Shown here: piece after piece, positions 35,648 through 44,170 of the stretch | How positions within the stretch are numbered: position 1 is the first letter of the stretch | How the letters are laid out: every line of letters starts with the position of its first letter | Source of the DNA: Halioxenophilus aromaticivorans | GTDB lineage: Bacteria > Pseudomonadota > Gammaproteobacteria > Pseudomonadales > Cellvibrionaceae | Direction: 5' to 3' | Length of the DNA stretch: 64,000 bases | Assembly: GCF_042850945.1 (NCBI RefSeq) | Contig: NZ_AP031496.1 | Coordinates: forward strand, 5,766,001 to 5,830,000 | Position numbers and translations under genes: made by a program | Notes under the pieces: model-generated | Database searches by the model: none | The model's input: only the letters and a program-made list of their open reading frames with translations | Told to the model about the DNA's origin: nothing

Positions 35648-38023
35648 TTATTTATTGTCGTAGCGGTTGTAATCCAGCCAACCGGCGATGTCCGGTTGTT
35701 GACGATGGTACTGGTTGTGCAAATCATCACTCACTTGCCAAAAGTCGGCGTTGGTGCGGCGCACGCCGTATTTATCCACCAGCTGGGTGTAGTCGCTGTC
35801 TTTTTCCATGGCAACCAGGTCATCCGCGAAGGCCGACAACTGCTGTTCGGTAACCGAAAAAATAACATTGGGGTAATCGCCCACCAGGCCATGGGTTACC
35901 GTAATGGTATCCTCCGATGGCATACGGTTGTCTTTTTCATCAAACAAACTGGTAATGTTTAAGTGCGCGCGGTTAGCCAATACGCTGAACAATTGCTTGG
36001 CGCCGTTGCTTTGTTCCACCATTAAAATAGACGTTTCTGATAATAGTGCCGCCGGCGCACCTTTAGTATTTTGCACGCGCAGTAGCGGCTGTTTAATGCC
36101 GTCGGCCACCTCGGCACTGGCGAGGTTATAGCGCTGGGATACGGCAGGCCCAATGCGATCTTGTATGCGCTGGTATAGCGCTTGTTTTGGATCTTCGTCG
36201 CCATACTCAATCGCCGGCTCCGGTAATTCCGCCAGAGAGTAACTCAGCAAATGTTTGTGTAGGCGATCGGATGACTCTCGGTACCAGTAATCTCGCACGG
36301 CGGTGCGTTGCGCCACTGGCAGCAAGGTTAAAAAGTTCAGCTCGCCTTCAATACGCAAAAAGTCCATGTACAAGCGGGTATTGAGCTGATGGGTTAAATT
36401 ACCGTACACATCGAAATCCACTGTTAGTAAATAGTGGATACGCTCCAACAATGGATAGTCAATTAACCAAGCAGTTTTGGGTGGATTACCAATAATGCCC
36501 TTGCGCACGGCGGCATCGTCGAAATTTCTGAACACCGTTAATGCCGCGTTTTGATTGATCTGGTTGCCGTCCCATACCAAGTTCATATCAATGGGTTGTT
36601 CGGTAAAAAACTGCTGCAGCTTTTGCGATTTGGCTTTTTGGTATTTCAGATGCAATTCGGAGTAGGTGGTCCAATAAGACAGCAAACCTCCGTTGCTTCC
36701 TTGCTCACCGGGCAATCGGAGATTGGAAGCCTGTTGTTCTAAAAAGCCATCCAACATAGGCGCTGCGTTGGTATCAGGGTTAACAAAAAATACCCAGAAG
36801 TGATCGTTAATCACGTCCACTGCCACTTGGCCTCGGCACACCGGGCCTTTGATAAAACCGGCGATGTAAAAATGCGCTTCTTCCAACAAAAATCGGTAAC
36901 GCGATCGCGCTGGAATTTGTTCAAAGGTCACAAACGGATTGAAGTTTTCTTGTTGGTAACCGGGTAGAGAATTCACCTGGTATTGCGGGGTAAAAAATAA
37001 TTCTGTAATCCACTGCTCCCGCTTATCGTTTAACGCATAGGGCAGGTGGGTTTTACTGACCAACTCTACTGGCTGATACTGTAATCGATAATAAAATTCG
37101 GTAGTGCCGGGGTGGTCTGAAGGAATGCGCGTAGCAATAACATCAATGGCTTGCCCCGGCGGGGTTTTAGAGCGCACCACTTTAAAGTAACTGCGGTTAT
37201 CTGGTTGCGGTTCTACTTGGTCAAAAAACAGATTGGCCAAAAATAGGTGCTCGTAAAAATAGCGGGCAAATAGGCGAGACTTATTATCAGTTTGGTTTAA
37301 TAGCGCCTCCCATTTTTCCACCGCCGCCTGCAGGCCGGTACTGAGTGGCTTGGTCTCTGGCAGCCAAGCGCCATCGGCCACCCACTGCTTAATGGTTGCC
37401 GTTTGTTGCTCGTCTAGGCCAGGCAGGCCGTAGGGCATTCCGGCTTCCGGGTAGGCTTTGGCGTAGTAGTCGAAGGTTTCTACCTTGGGGCATTGATTCT
37501 CTCGGTTAAGGGCAAAATCAAAATGGTCTTCGCTGAGTATCTTGTCGCCGGGCAGCGGGTGGCGGGCTTTCAAATCCAGCACTTTAGCCAAAAGGCTGCC
37601 CTCTAGGTTGGCCTCCGGTTGATCTCGGCGCTCGTTAACTACCGGGTAAAAGCCGCGCTGGCGCCAGCCGTCGGTGTCGGGTTCATCCACAAATAAGCGG
37701 GTGGGATCGGAGGCGGTTAAGCGCTTGCCACGGTACACAGGGTAGTCGACTAGGCCGCGGTCAATACCTTGGGCCGAGCTGAGCTTGAGCTGGCAGGGAG
37801 CATCGTAACAGGCGTGGCACACCACACAGCGGCTATCCAGAATAGGCTTTACCTCCTGCTCAAAAAAATCCACCTTGGGGTTCGATTCCACCAGCCGATC
37901 TTTGGTTTCCGGTTCACCGTATTGGCGATTAAACTCGTGGTAGGTGTAAGCCGCGCAGGCAGTGAGAGCTAAGCACAGAGCGAACAGTGTAATGCGGTTA
38001 ACCCGCCTAAAGAAAAGGGCCAT
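35648..38023 (-). CDS. cti: Periplasmic fatty acid cis/trans isomerase
   Basis: A 791-residue protein with an N-terminal signal segment (ITLFALCLALTACAAY). It may be lipidated at the cysteine in TACAA. The cytochrome c-type haem site CVVCH is at 66-70. The rest is the long CTI-specific domain. It converts cis to trans double bonds in membrane phospholipids, which rigidifies the membrane under solvent or heat stress. Family length (about 760-800) is matched. Further cysteines near the haem site (CHACYDAPC) are usual for this family. It converges on the DUF2959 lipoprotein gene across a shared terminator. Confidence 0.93.
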   Translation of the reverse strand: MALFFRRVNRITLFALCLALTACAAYTYHEFNRQYGEPETKDRLVESNPKVDFFEQEVKPILDSRCVVCHACYDAPCQLKLSSAQGIDRGLVDYPVYRGKRLTASDPTRLFVDEPDTDGWRQRGFYPVVNERRDQPEANLEGSLLAKVLDLKARHPLPGDKILSEDHFDFALNRENQCPKVETFDYYAKAYPEAGMPYGLPGLDEQQTATIKQWVADGAWLPETKPLSTGLQAAVEKWEALLNQTDNKSRLFARYFYEHLFLANLFFDQVEPQPDNRSYFKVVRSKTPPGQAIDVIATRIPSDHPGTTEFYYRLQYQPVELVSKTHLPYALNDKREQWITELFFTPQYQVNSLPGYQQENFNPFVTFEQIPARSRYRFLLEEAHFYIAGFIKGPVCRGQVAVDVINDHFWVFFVNPDTNAAPMLDGFLEQQASNLRLPGEQGSNGGLLSYWTTYSELHLKYQKAKSQKLQQFFTEQPIDMNLVWDGNQINQNAALTVFRNFDDAAVRKGIIGNPPKTAWLIDYPLLERIHYLLTVDFDVYGNLTHQLNTRLYMDFLRIEGELNFLTLLPVAQRTAVRDYWYRESSDRLHKHLLSYSLAELPEPAIEYGDEDPKQALYQRIQDRIGPAVSQRYNLASAEVADGIKQPLLRVQNTKGAPAALLSETSILMVEQSNGAKQLFSVLANRAHLNITSLFDEKDNRMPSEDTITVTHGLVGDYPNVIFSVTEQQLSAFADDLVAMEKDSDYTQLVDKYGVRRTNADFWQVSDDLHNQYHRQQPDIAGWLDYNRYDNK

Positions 38024-38096
38024 AATCTCTTGTAGTAAAAAATGTCTTGCTTAAAAATAGTCGTCTTTGTGTAGTGTCTTTCGACGGTTATTTGTG

Positions 38097-39095
38097 TTAG
38101 TCACTCGCTGGGCGATTTAGCCTAAATACTCGAACAGCATAGGCTTTAAAATCGCCAGCACGGTGACGATAAACATCCAAAATAACCGCCACAACAATTA
38201 CCACCCCGGTGATCACCCGCTTGGTGGGTTCAGAGGCTCCCACCTGGGCTAGTCCGGTTTGCAACACGGCGATAATCAACACCCCCAAAAAGCTGTTAAC
38301 CACCGAGCCACGGCCGCCGGCTAGGCTAGTGCCGCCAATCACCACCGCCGCGATGGCAGATAGCTCAAGGCCAATGCCTGCGTTGGGGTCTGCGGATTCT
38401 AAATAGGCCACATGAAATAAGCCACCTAAGCCTGCCATTAACCCCGAAATCACAAATGCGGCAATTTTGATGGGCGTTGTCTTAATACCCGATAACCGTA
38501 CCGCTTCTTCATTGGTGCCCACAGCTATTAAATAACGGCCAAACACGGTTTTAGATAACACCACTTGGCCAATGACCACCAACAGCACCGCCAACACCAG
38601 GGACGGTGATAGCCCCAGGCCCGGTAAAGGTGTAGCAATAGCCGAAACCGAGGCCCCAAGATAGTGCGTCTGCGAGCCGGTTGTTAAATAGGCCGCACCG
38701 CGCCCAATCTCTAACATGCCCAGGGTGACAATAAACGAAGGGATGGCCCAGTGGGCACTGATAAAGCCATTGATCAAACCACAAACAGCTCCGGCCATTA
38801 CCCCTACGCAGGCAGCCACCAGGATGGATTGTTGCCAGTCCACCAGCACCCAGCCAATCAACGCCCCGGACAGCGCCAATAGCGACCCCACCGACAAATC
38901 AATGCCGGCAATCAGCAGCACAAAGGTCATTCCAATGGCAATAACGGCCAGGGCGGGTATCTGGTTGGCAATGGTGGTGAAGGTTAACAGCGTTAAAAAG
39001 TGATCACTCAACAGGCCAAAAAGGCCAATGAGAGCCAGCAAAACACAGAATAAACCCAGGTACTCCCAGGGCAGGTAGCGCAGCGGTGATTTCAT
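38097..39095 (-). CDS. rbsC: Ribose-type sugar ABC transporter permease
   Basis: A 332-residue inner-membrane permease of the RbsC/BPD_transp_2 class with eight or more hydrophobic segments. Conserved stretches include GMTFVLLIAGIDLSVGSLLALSG and GLIGGTSL-like AVVIGGTSLAGGRGSVVNSF. It forms the membrane channel with RbsA and RbsB. It is the last gene of the rbsB-rbsA-rbsC unit, 11 bases after rbsA. Ribose is the likely substrate because a ribokinase gene is close by; other pentoses or furanoses cannot be excluded. Confidence 0.9.
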   Translation of the reverse strand: MKSPLRYLPWEYLGLFCVLLALIGLFGLLSDHFLTLLTFTTIANQIPALAVIAIGMTFVLLIAGIDLSVGSLLALSGALIGWVLVDWQQSILVAACVGVMAGAVCGLINGFISAHWAIPSFIVTLGMLEIGRGAAYLTTGSQTHYLGASVSAIATPLPGLGLSPSLVLAVLLVVIGQVVLSKTVFGRYLIAVGTNEEAVRLSGIKTTPIKIAAFVISGLMAGLGGLFHVAYLESADPNAGIGLELSAIAAVVIGGTSLAGGRGSVVNSFLGVLIIAVLQTGLAQVGASEPTKRVITGVVIVVAVILDVYRHRAGDFKAYAVRVFRLNRPASD

Positions 39096-39106
39096 AGTGA
39101 ATTTTC

Positions 39107-40654
39107 TTACAGGCTAGGGCCAACGGACGCTTGCGGACGCCGGCCGGGTATTAGAAAGTTTTCGCAGGCTGCGGCCATAAGCTGCTCTTCGCTCCATTGG
39201 CCGCGGTTAAATACCCGAGTGATTTCGCCGGCAGACATCACGGCTATGCGATCGCACAAATGGGTCAGTTCTTCGCTTTCACTGGAGACCACTACAATGG
39301 CCTTGCCAGCACGGGCAAGGTCGTCCAACAGTTGGTAGATCATGCGCTTGGTGTGCACATCGATGCCGCGGGTGGGCTCGTCAAACATCAGCAGGTCGCA
39401 ATCGCGCAGCAACCAGCGCGCAATAATGGCTTTTTGCTGGTTGCCACCGCTGAGCTCGCCAATGGGCTGGTCGATATGGTCGCATTTTATAGCCAGTGCC
39501 TGCTGCCAATGCCCGGCGGTGGCGGCCTCTTTTGTGCTGTTGATCCAGCCCTTGCCGCTTACCGTGGACAGCTTTGCCAAGGTGATATTGTGTTTGATGG
39601 CCAGCGGCAACAGCGCCGCCTGCTGCTTGCGGTCTTCGGCGATCATGCCAATACCTGCCGCCACCGCTTGGGCTGGGCTTGCCGGTGCGTAGGCTTGCGC
39701 CTTCTGGGCCCTCGTTATTGTCATTTCGCCCTGGCTGCCCGCCGGGGCTAGGTCGGCCCCAAAAATGGCCCGCAATAGCTCGGTACGGCCGGCGCCAATC
39801 AAACCGCCGATGCCCAAAATCTCGCCCCGGCGAATGGTTAGGTTGATGTTATTGAGCAGCGGCGGGCGGCTTACCTTGGTTAGGGTAAGTAGGGCATCGC
39901 CCGGGGGCCTGGGAGCAAAGTGTTGCGCCTGGTCGCTGGCCACACCGGACATATCCTTCACTATTTGCTCGGCGCTGATGTCGGCCTTGGCCTGCCGGGA
40001 GACGATATTGCCATCACGCAAAATGGTTACCGTATCGGCGATGCGCTCAATGTCTGCCAGGCGATGACTGATGTATAAAATGGCCACTGCCTGTTTTTGC
40101 AAACGCCGAATTTGCTGAAACAGTATGTCGATTTGTGGGTCGGTGAGGGCAGCGGTGGGCTCATCCAGCAGCAGTATTTTGCAGGGCTGACTGATGGTTT
40201 TGGCTATTTCCACCAATTGTTGTTGGCCCACCCCCAAGCGATGCATGGGTGTCGTTGGGTCTAGGGATTCCAGCCCCACCATGGCCAGGGCTTGGCTTGC
40301 CTGTTGGTTGAGCCTTGGGTAGTCAACAAACCCCCAACGCTTGGGTAAATGTGCCAGGCCAATGTTCTCTGCCACCGACAGCTGGTTAATTTGCGACAGC
40401 TCCTGGCGCACCATGCGCACACCCAGGCGTTCGGCCTCGGCCACCCCCCCGGGTTGGTAGTCCAAACCCTGCAGGCGCATACTGCCAGTGCTGGCCGCCA
40501 GTTGACCACTGATGATATTGCACAGGGTACTTTTCCCGGCACCGTTGGCCCCCATTAACGCCAGCACCTCACCCGGAGCCAGCGTTAAATCAATGCCTTT
40601 GAGCACAGCCGCGTTAAAGGTTTTGCCCAAGCCGTGCAGCTCTAGCAGGCTCAT
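39107..40654 (-). CDS. rbsA: Ribose-type sugar ABC transporter ATPase, tandem domains
   Basis: A 515-residue protein with two ABC domains. The first has Walker A GANGAGKST, signature LGVGQQQLVEIAK and Walker B ILLLDEPTAAL. The second has the degenerate Walker A GLIGAGRTELL, usual for this subfamily, signature LSGGNQQKAIIARWL and LLMFDEPTRGID. It energises import of the sugar delivered by RbsB. The ATG overlaps the rbsB stop by four bases, which indicates translational coupling. Domain structure and length are typical of RbsA/MglA/XylG proteins. Confidence 0.92.
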   Translation of the reverse strand: MSLLELHGLGKTFNAAVLKGIDLTLAPGEVLALMGANGAGKSTLCNIISGQLAASTGSMRLQGLDYQPGGVAEAERLGVRMVRQELSQINQLSVAENIGLAHLPKRWGFVDYPRLNQQASQALAMVGLESLDPTTPMHRLGVGQQQLVEIAKTISQPCKILLLDEPTAALTDPQIDILFQQIRRLQKQAVAILYISHRLADIERIADTVTILRDGNIVSRQAKADISAEQIVKDMSGVASDQAQHFAPRPPGDALLTLTKVSRPPLLNNINLTIRRGEILGIGGLIGAGRTELLRAIFGADLAPAGSQGEMTITRAQKAQAYAPASPAQAVAAGIGMIAEDRKQQAALLPLAIKHNITLAKLSTVSGKGWINSTKEAATAGHWQQALAIKCDHIDQPIGELSGGNQQKAIIARWLLRDCDLLMFDEPTRGIDVHTKRMIYQLLDDLARAGKAIVVVSSESEELTHLCDRIAVMSAGEITRVFNRGQWSEEQLMAAACENFLIPGRRPQASVGPSL

Positions 40655-41670
40655 GGCGTGGCGGCTTTGGTAATCAGATCCACCGGGGTTTTCTTATCTT
40701 TGGGTTGGCCACCGGCCAGTATCTCCAGCGCAAAATCAATCCCAAACACCGCCAGTTGGCCACCGTACTGCTCCGCCGTGGCCACTAGGCGATCGTTGGC
40801 CAGCAGCTCTTTGGCGGCGGCGATATTATCGAAGCCAACCAGTTTAATTTGCTCGGATTTACCGGCCTGTTTCAGCACCGCTGCAGCGCCCAAGGCCATG
40901 CTGTCGTTGGCGCACAAAACGGCCGCCAAGTTAGGGTATTCGTTGACCAAAGCCGAGGTAATGGTGCTGGCTTTGGCCTGTTGCCAATCGCCATTTTGAA
41001 CCGACACCACCTTCATACCCGTTTGCTGCATGCTGTCTTCAAAGCCGGCCTGGCGCTGTTGGCCGTTAAAGGCGGTGGCAATACCGGCAATAATGGCGAC
41101 CTCGCTGCCGGGCTGCAGTTGCTTGGCCAGGTAGTCACCCACCTTTTTGGCCCCGGCCCGATTATCCGGCCCCACAAAAGGCACGCTGAGGTTGGCCTGC
41201 TGCAGTACCGACTGATCCAATTGATTGTCGATATTCACCACCACAATGCCAGCGTTTACCGCACGCTTTAACACCGGCACCAGCGCTTTGGAATCCGCCG
41301 GGGCAATCACAATCACATCCACCCCAATGGCCATCATCTGCTCTACCAAGGTCACCTGCTGGGTAAGGTCGCTTTCGTCTTTGATGCCGTTAACAATTAG
41401 GTCGTATTGGCTGCTGTGCTCAGCGTGGTGCTGGCGAGCACCATCGGCCATGGCCACGAAGAATTCGTTGGCCAGGGATTTCATAATCAGCGCTACCTTA
41501 GGCCTTTGCACCTCGGACTGGCCGTTAGATTCCGTGGCGCTATCGCTGCAGCCTAGCAGGGCGCAGAACACCGAAATTAAAGCAAATAAAGAAAATGCCG
41601 AGCGCAATCGACTTCGCGCGGTACATCGTCTCACCGTACTAATTAATAAAAAATTCAAATAAAAGCTCAT
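40651..41670 (-). CDS. rbsB: Ribose-type sugar-binding lipoprotein
   Basis: A 339-residue periplasmic binding protein of the Peripla_BP_4 fold, starting at the ATG at 41670 with AGGAG 5 bases upstream. The signal region ends CALLGCSDS, a lipobox, so it is predicted to be lipid-anchored rather than free in the periplasm as in E. coli. Binding-fold marks include IMKSLANEFFVAMADGA, DVIVIAPADSKAL and VPFVGPDNRAG. It is the first gene of the rbsBAC unit. A perfect dyad (41746-41766) lies about 80 bases upstream. No rbsD or rbsR is in the window. Confidence 0.9.
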   Translation of the reverse strand: MSFYLNFLLISTVRRCTARSRLRSAFSLFALISVFCALLGCSDSATESNGQSEVQRPKVALIMKSLANEFFVAMADGARQHHAEHSSQYDLIVNGIKDESDLTQQVTLVEQMMAIGVDVIVIAPADSKALVPVLKRAVNAGIVVVNIDNQLDQSVLQQANLSVPFVGPDNRAGAKKVGDYLAKQLQPGSEVAIIAGIATAFNGQQRQAGFEDSMQQTGMKVVSVQNGDWQQAKASTITSALVNEYPNLAAVLCANDSMALGAAAVLKQAGKSEQIKLVGFDNIAAAKELLANDRLVATAEQYGGQLAVFGIDFALEILAGGQPKDKKTPVDLITKAATP

Positions 41671-41745
41671 AGAAGCTCCTCATAACTTGCTACAAACCTA
41701 AACCTTTGTTTGGTTCGTGATGTATCTAACTTCTCCGAATACACG

Positions 41746-41766
41746 GTAGTACTATAAAAGTACTAC
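41746..41766. promoter_or_regulatory. Perfect dyad upstream of rbsB
   Basis: GTAGTACT (41746-41753) and AGTACTAC (41759-41766) are exact complements with a 5-base ATAAA spacer, 76-96 bases before the rbsB start. It is a good operator candidate for the transporter unit. It does not resemble the CGAAACGTTTCG-type site of LacI-family RbsR. The rest of 41671-41978 shows nothing else I can name. Confidence 0.45.
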
Positions 41767-41978
41767 ATAAAATTGCGGATTTCTCATACTTCGAATGAAT
41801 TTAGCAGTCAGCCCATACCGACGGACCGACGGGCGCTATTGCTGTTGAAGACTTAATTCCTCGCTGAACCAATTTTACATTTTAACCTGTGTTGGATGTT
41901 CGATTTCTCGAGAACAGGCATTAAAAATAAATTCAAACCCTGTAGCTTGTGTAAAAAAACTAAAGGAGCAAAACTACT

Positions 41979-42491
41979 ATGGAAATCGTTACCATGACAC
42001 CAGCTGCACGAAGAGAGCTTGAGCGAGCATGTTCAAAACAATCTAATTGGAATGACTTTGGTTATTGGATTGGTAAAGGTAATGCACCAAATTGTTTTCA
42101 ACGAGAACACGATAAAAGTACCATCTCACGCGTAATCTTCTTCCCGTCCGATGACAGCGCAAGTCGTTGGAACTCTGCGTGGGAAAGAGAAATAAGGCAC
42201 GGCGGACATTGTGGCACCGTGGGGTTAACTGTAGCCGTCACGCTAATATCTTCCGCTGGAGTCGGCGCAGTAGTTGGGACCATTGCTGCTATTTTTAAAG
42301 ATGAACTCCAAGCTAAACTGTTCTACCCCAAAGTCGAGCGAGAATGGTCCTGCAACATCTGTTTCAATCACGAATATCGTTGGGCTCCGCACCCATCTGA
42401 AAGAAAAGAATTTTATCAAACCATTGAAGCGAAGATTACCGATCACAATGGAGAAATCGTATCTGAGTTTGATAAAGCCTACGCCCATTGA
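41979..42491 (+). CDS. Unrecognised protein with a glycine-rich hydrophobic segment
   Basis: A 170-residue protein preceded by AAAGGAG about 10 bases before the ATG. The N-terminal 75 residues are polar and charged. A glycine/alanine-rich hydrophobic stretch at about 78-108 (GTVGLTVAVTLISSAGVGAVVGTIAAIF) could insert into a membrane. The C-terminal part is polar with a CNIC cysteine pair near 127-130. I recognise no family. Base composition is visibly more AT-rich than the flanking rbs genes, it is on the opposite strand, and it sits between rbsK and rbsB. All of this suggests acquisition. A small toxin or membrane-active protein is possible, but that is speculation. Confidence 0.6.
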   Translation: MEIVTMTPAARRELERACSKQSNWNDFGYWIGKGNAPNCFQREHDKSTISRVIFFPSDDSASRWNSAWEREIRHGGHCGTVGLTVAVTLISSAGVGAVVGTIAAIFKDELQAKLFYPKVEREWSCNICFNHEYRWAPHPSERKEFYQTIEAKITDHNGEIVSEFDKAYAH

Positions 42492-42555
42492 TTCGATAAC
42501 GTACCACAAGAGCTAGCAATTAAGCTCAGTACCGTTAGGGACTCCACTAAATTCA

Positions 42556-42852
42556 TCAGCTTCTGACCCTGCACTTCATCAACAAATCGTACGTCGCTGA
42601 CCCGTAAATGCATAAAATAGCAATAACAAGAGCCTCCTTATTCGGTATGAAGAGCAAGCTTACAACCGTACAAACCACTACTATCAAGAATAATCGTATG
42701 GTCTTTTTTGGATCAAATCGCCACATGCAGATTCCGCTAAGCTTTTTGTTGAATAAAAGATCCAAGGTGTAACGCCAGCTTAACAGGTTTCGTTGAACTA
42801 TCGAACACACAGCACCATGTTGGAGCTCTAGCTTGCTCAGTGTCATCACCAT
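42556..42852 (-). CDS. Possible small membrane protein
   Basis: The frame encodes up to 98 residues. The N-terminal part is not convincing, and an internal ATG at 42726 giving 56 residues (MWRFDPKKTIRLFL) is an alternative start. The C-terminal half has two hydrophobic segments (RLFLIVVVCTVVSLLFI and ALVIAILCIYGSATY) separated by a short polar turn, typical of a small hairpin membrane protein. No family is recognised. It lies convergent to the 41979 gene in the same AT-rich insert between rbsK and rbsB, and the two could form a pair. Confidence 0.35.
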   Translation of the reverse strand: MVMTLSKLELQHGAVCSIVQRNLLSWRYTLDLLFNKKLSGICMWRFDPKKTIRLFLIVVVCTVVSLLFIPNKEALVIAILCIYGSATYDLLMKCRVRS

Positions 42853-42907
42853 AGATAACTAAGGCTAGCCTACATCGCTTGCTTTCCAAAGTGGTAGCAA
42901 CACTCAA

Positions 42908-43831
42908 TCATGTGCCTGCAGCCAGCAGCGCCTGGATTTCGGCGCGGTTTGGCACCGAGCTCATGGCACCGGCGCGGCCCACTGATAGCGCGGCAGCGGC
43001 GCAGCCAAATTGCACGGCATCGCGCAGCGCGGCACCTTCGGAGAGGGCCACGGCTAGGCTGCCATTGAACACATCACCGGCTCCTGTGGTATCCATCACC
43101 GGCACATGAAAGCCCGGCGCGGTGAAGGTTTCGGTTTGGCTGGCAACGAATACGCCGTCGCCGCCCAGGGTTACAATGACCACCTGAGGGCCTTTTTTCA
43201 ACAGTACCGCCGCGGCTTTTTGCATGTCGTTGGCATCGTTGATTTTAAAACCGATGATTTGCTCCATCTCCACCTGGTTGGGTGTAACGATATCGCTGTA
43301 GGCCAACAGAGCAGAATCCACCGCGGCCGCCGGTGCCGGGTTAAGGATCACTTGGCTGCCAGCGGCCTTTGCCGCCTGGGCAGCTGCCACCACGGTGGGC
43401 ATGGGGATTTCCAGCTGGATTAGAGTGTGGCTTGTGTTGGTCATTAAGCCAGCCACACTGCTGATGTGATCGCTGGTTAAGCCCGCGTTAGCGCCATCGG
43501 CCACGCCAATGCAGTTTTCCCCTTGCTCATCCACAAAGATCAGGGCCGTGCCGGTGTTGGTCTGTGGGATGGTAATCAGCCCCTCTAGGCTCATACCCAA
43601 CTGACCAAGCTGAGCCCGAACCTGCTGGGCTACGCCATCGTCGCCAAGCGCCGACACAAACAACACCTCAGCGCCGGCTTTAGCCGCAGCCACCGCCTGG
43701 TTGGCGCCTTTGCCGCCCAATGAAAACTGACTTACGCCACCGGCTACGGTTTCTTTTGGCCGTGGTATGCGCGGCAGCTTTAAGGAAATATCCCAATTTG
43801 TACTGCCAACCACAGCGATTTTTGTCGCCAT
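42908..43831 (-). CDS. rbsK: Ribokinase
   Basis: A 307-residue PfkB-family kinase from the ATG at 43831 (MATKIAVVGSTNWDISLKL), with GGAG 8 bases upstream; the longer frame to 43897 is not coding-like. It phosphorylates ribose at O5 with ATP. Motifs are GGVSQFSLGGKGANQAVAAA (substrate region) and DTTGAGDVFNGSLAVAL with the catalytic aspartate. The N-terminal WDIS carries the ribose-binding aspartate. It is on the same strand as rbsBAC but separated from it by about 1.2 kb that contains two unrelated small genes, so it probably has its own promoter. Confidence 0.93.
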   Translation of the reverse strand: MATKIAVVGSTNWDISLKLPRIPRPKETVAGGVSQFSLGGKGANQAVAAAKAGAEVLFVSALGDDGVAQQVRAQLGQLGMSLEGLITIPQTNTGTALIFVDEQGENCIGVADGANAGLTSDHISSVAGLMTNTSHTLIQLEIPMPTVVAAAQAAKAAGSQVILNPAPAAAVDSALLAYSDIVTPNQVEMEQIIGFKINDANDMQKAAAVLLKKGPQVVIVTLGGDGVFVASQTETFTAPGFHVPVMDTTGAGDVFNGSLAVALSEGAALRDAVQFGCAAAALSVGRAGAMSSVPNRAEIQALLAAGT

Positions 43832-44170
43832 TTTATACACTCCTGAAACCCATTTGTCGGTACTGTGTGATCCCGTGCCTCGTGTTTGACGAAGCAATGC
43901 ACATAAGCCTTATAGCAAAAGCGCCCACTGGCCTCTTGTTCGGGAGCGAATCGGTACTTGCCAAGTAGTTAAAATTTCAGTTTACTCGCCTGCCGCTGTG
44001 GTTTTGAGCGTACGAAGAGTAATAAATTAACGTCTTTTTACGACAGGTACCGCATCAAAGCTTTGTATTGCGTATCAGCACATGTTTTGGCTGGTTTCTA
44101 GCTGTTAGCATCAAAAGTATTAAGAATTGCAGCGTTTTTATTTACCATCCTTGCGAATGAGAGAGTTGTT
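43832..44170. other. Divergent promoter region between rbsK and the FadL-type gene
   Basis: About 340 bases without a gene. It should contain promoters in both directions. I see no clear -35/-10 pair, no LacI-type palindrome and no hairpin strong enough to name. Confidence 0.4.

Noticed and set aside
42556..42852. Full-length 98-residue reading of the small membrane protein
   Set aside because: The first 42 residues look non-coding; only the two-helix C-terminal part is plausible, so it is kept with low confidence and an alternative start.
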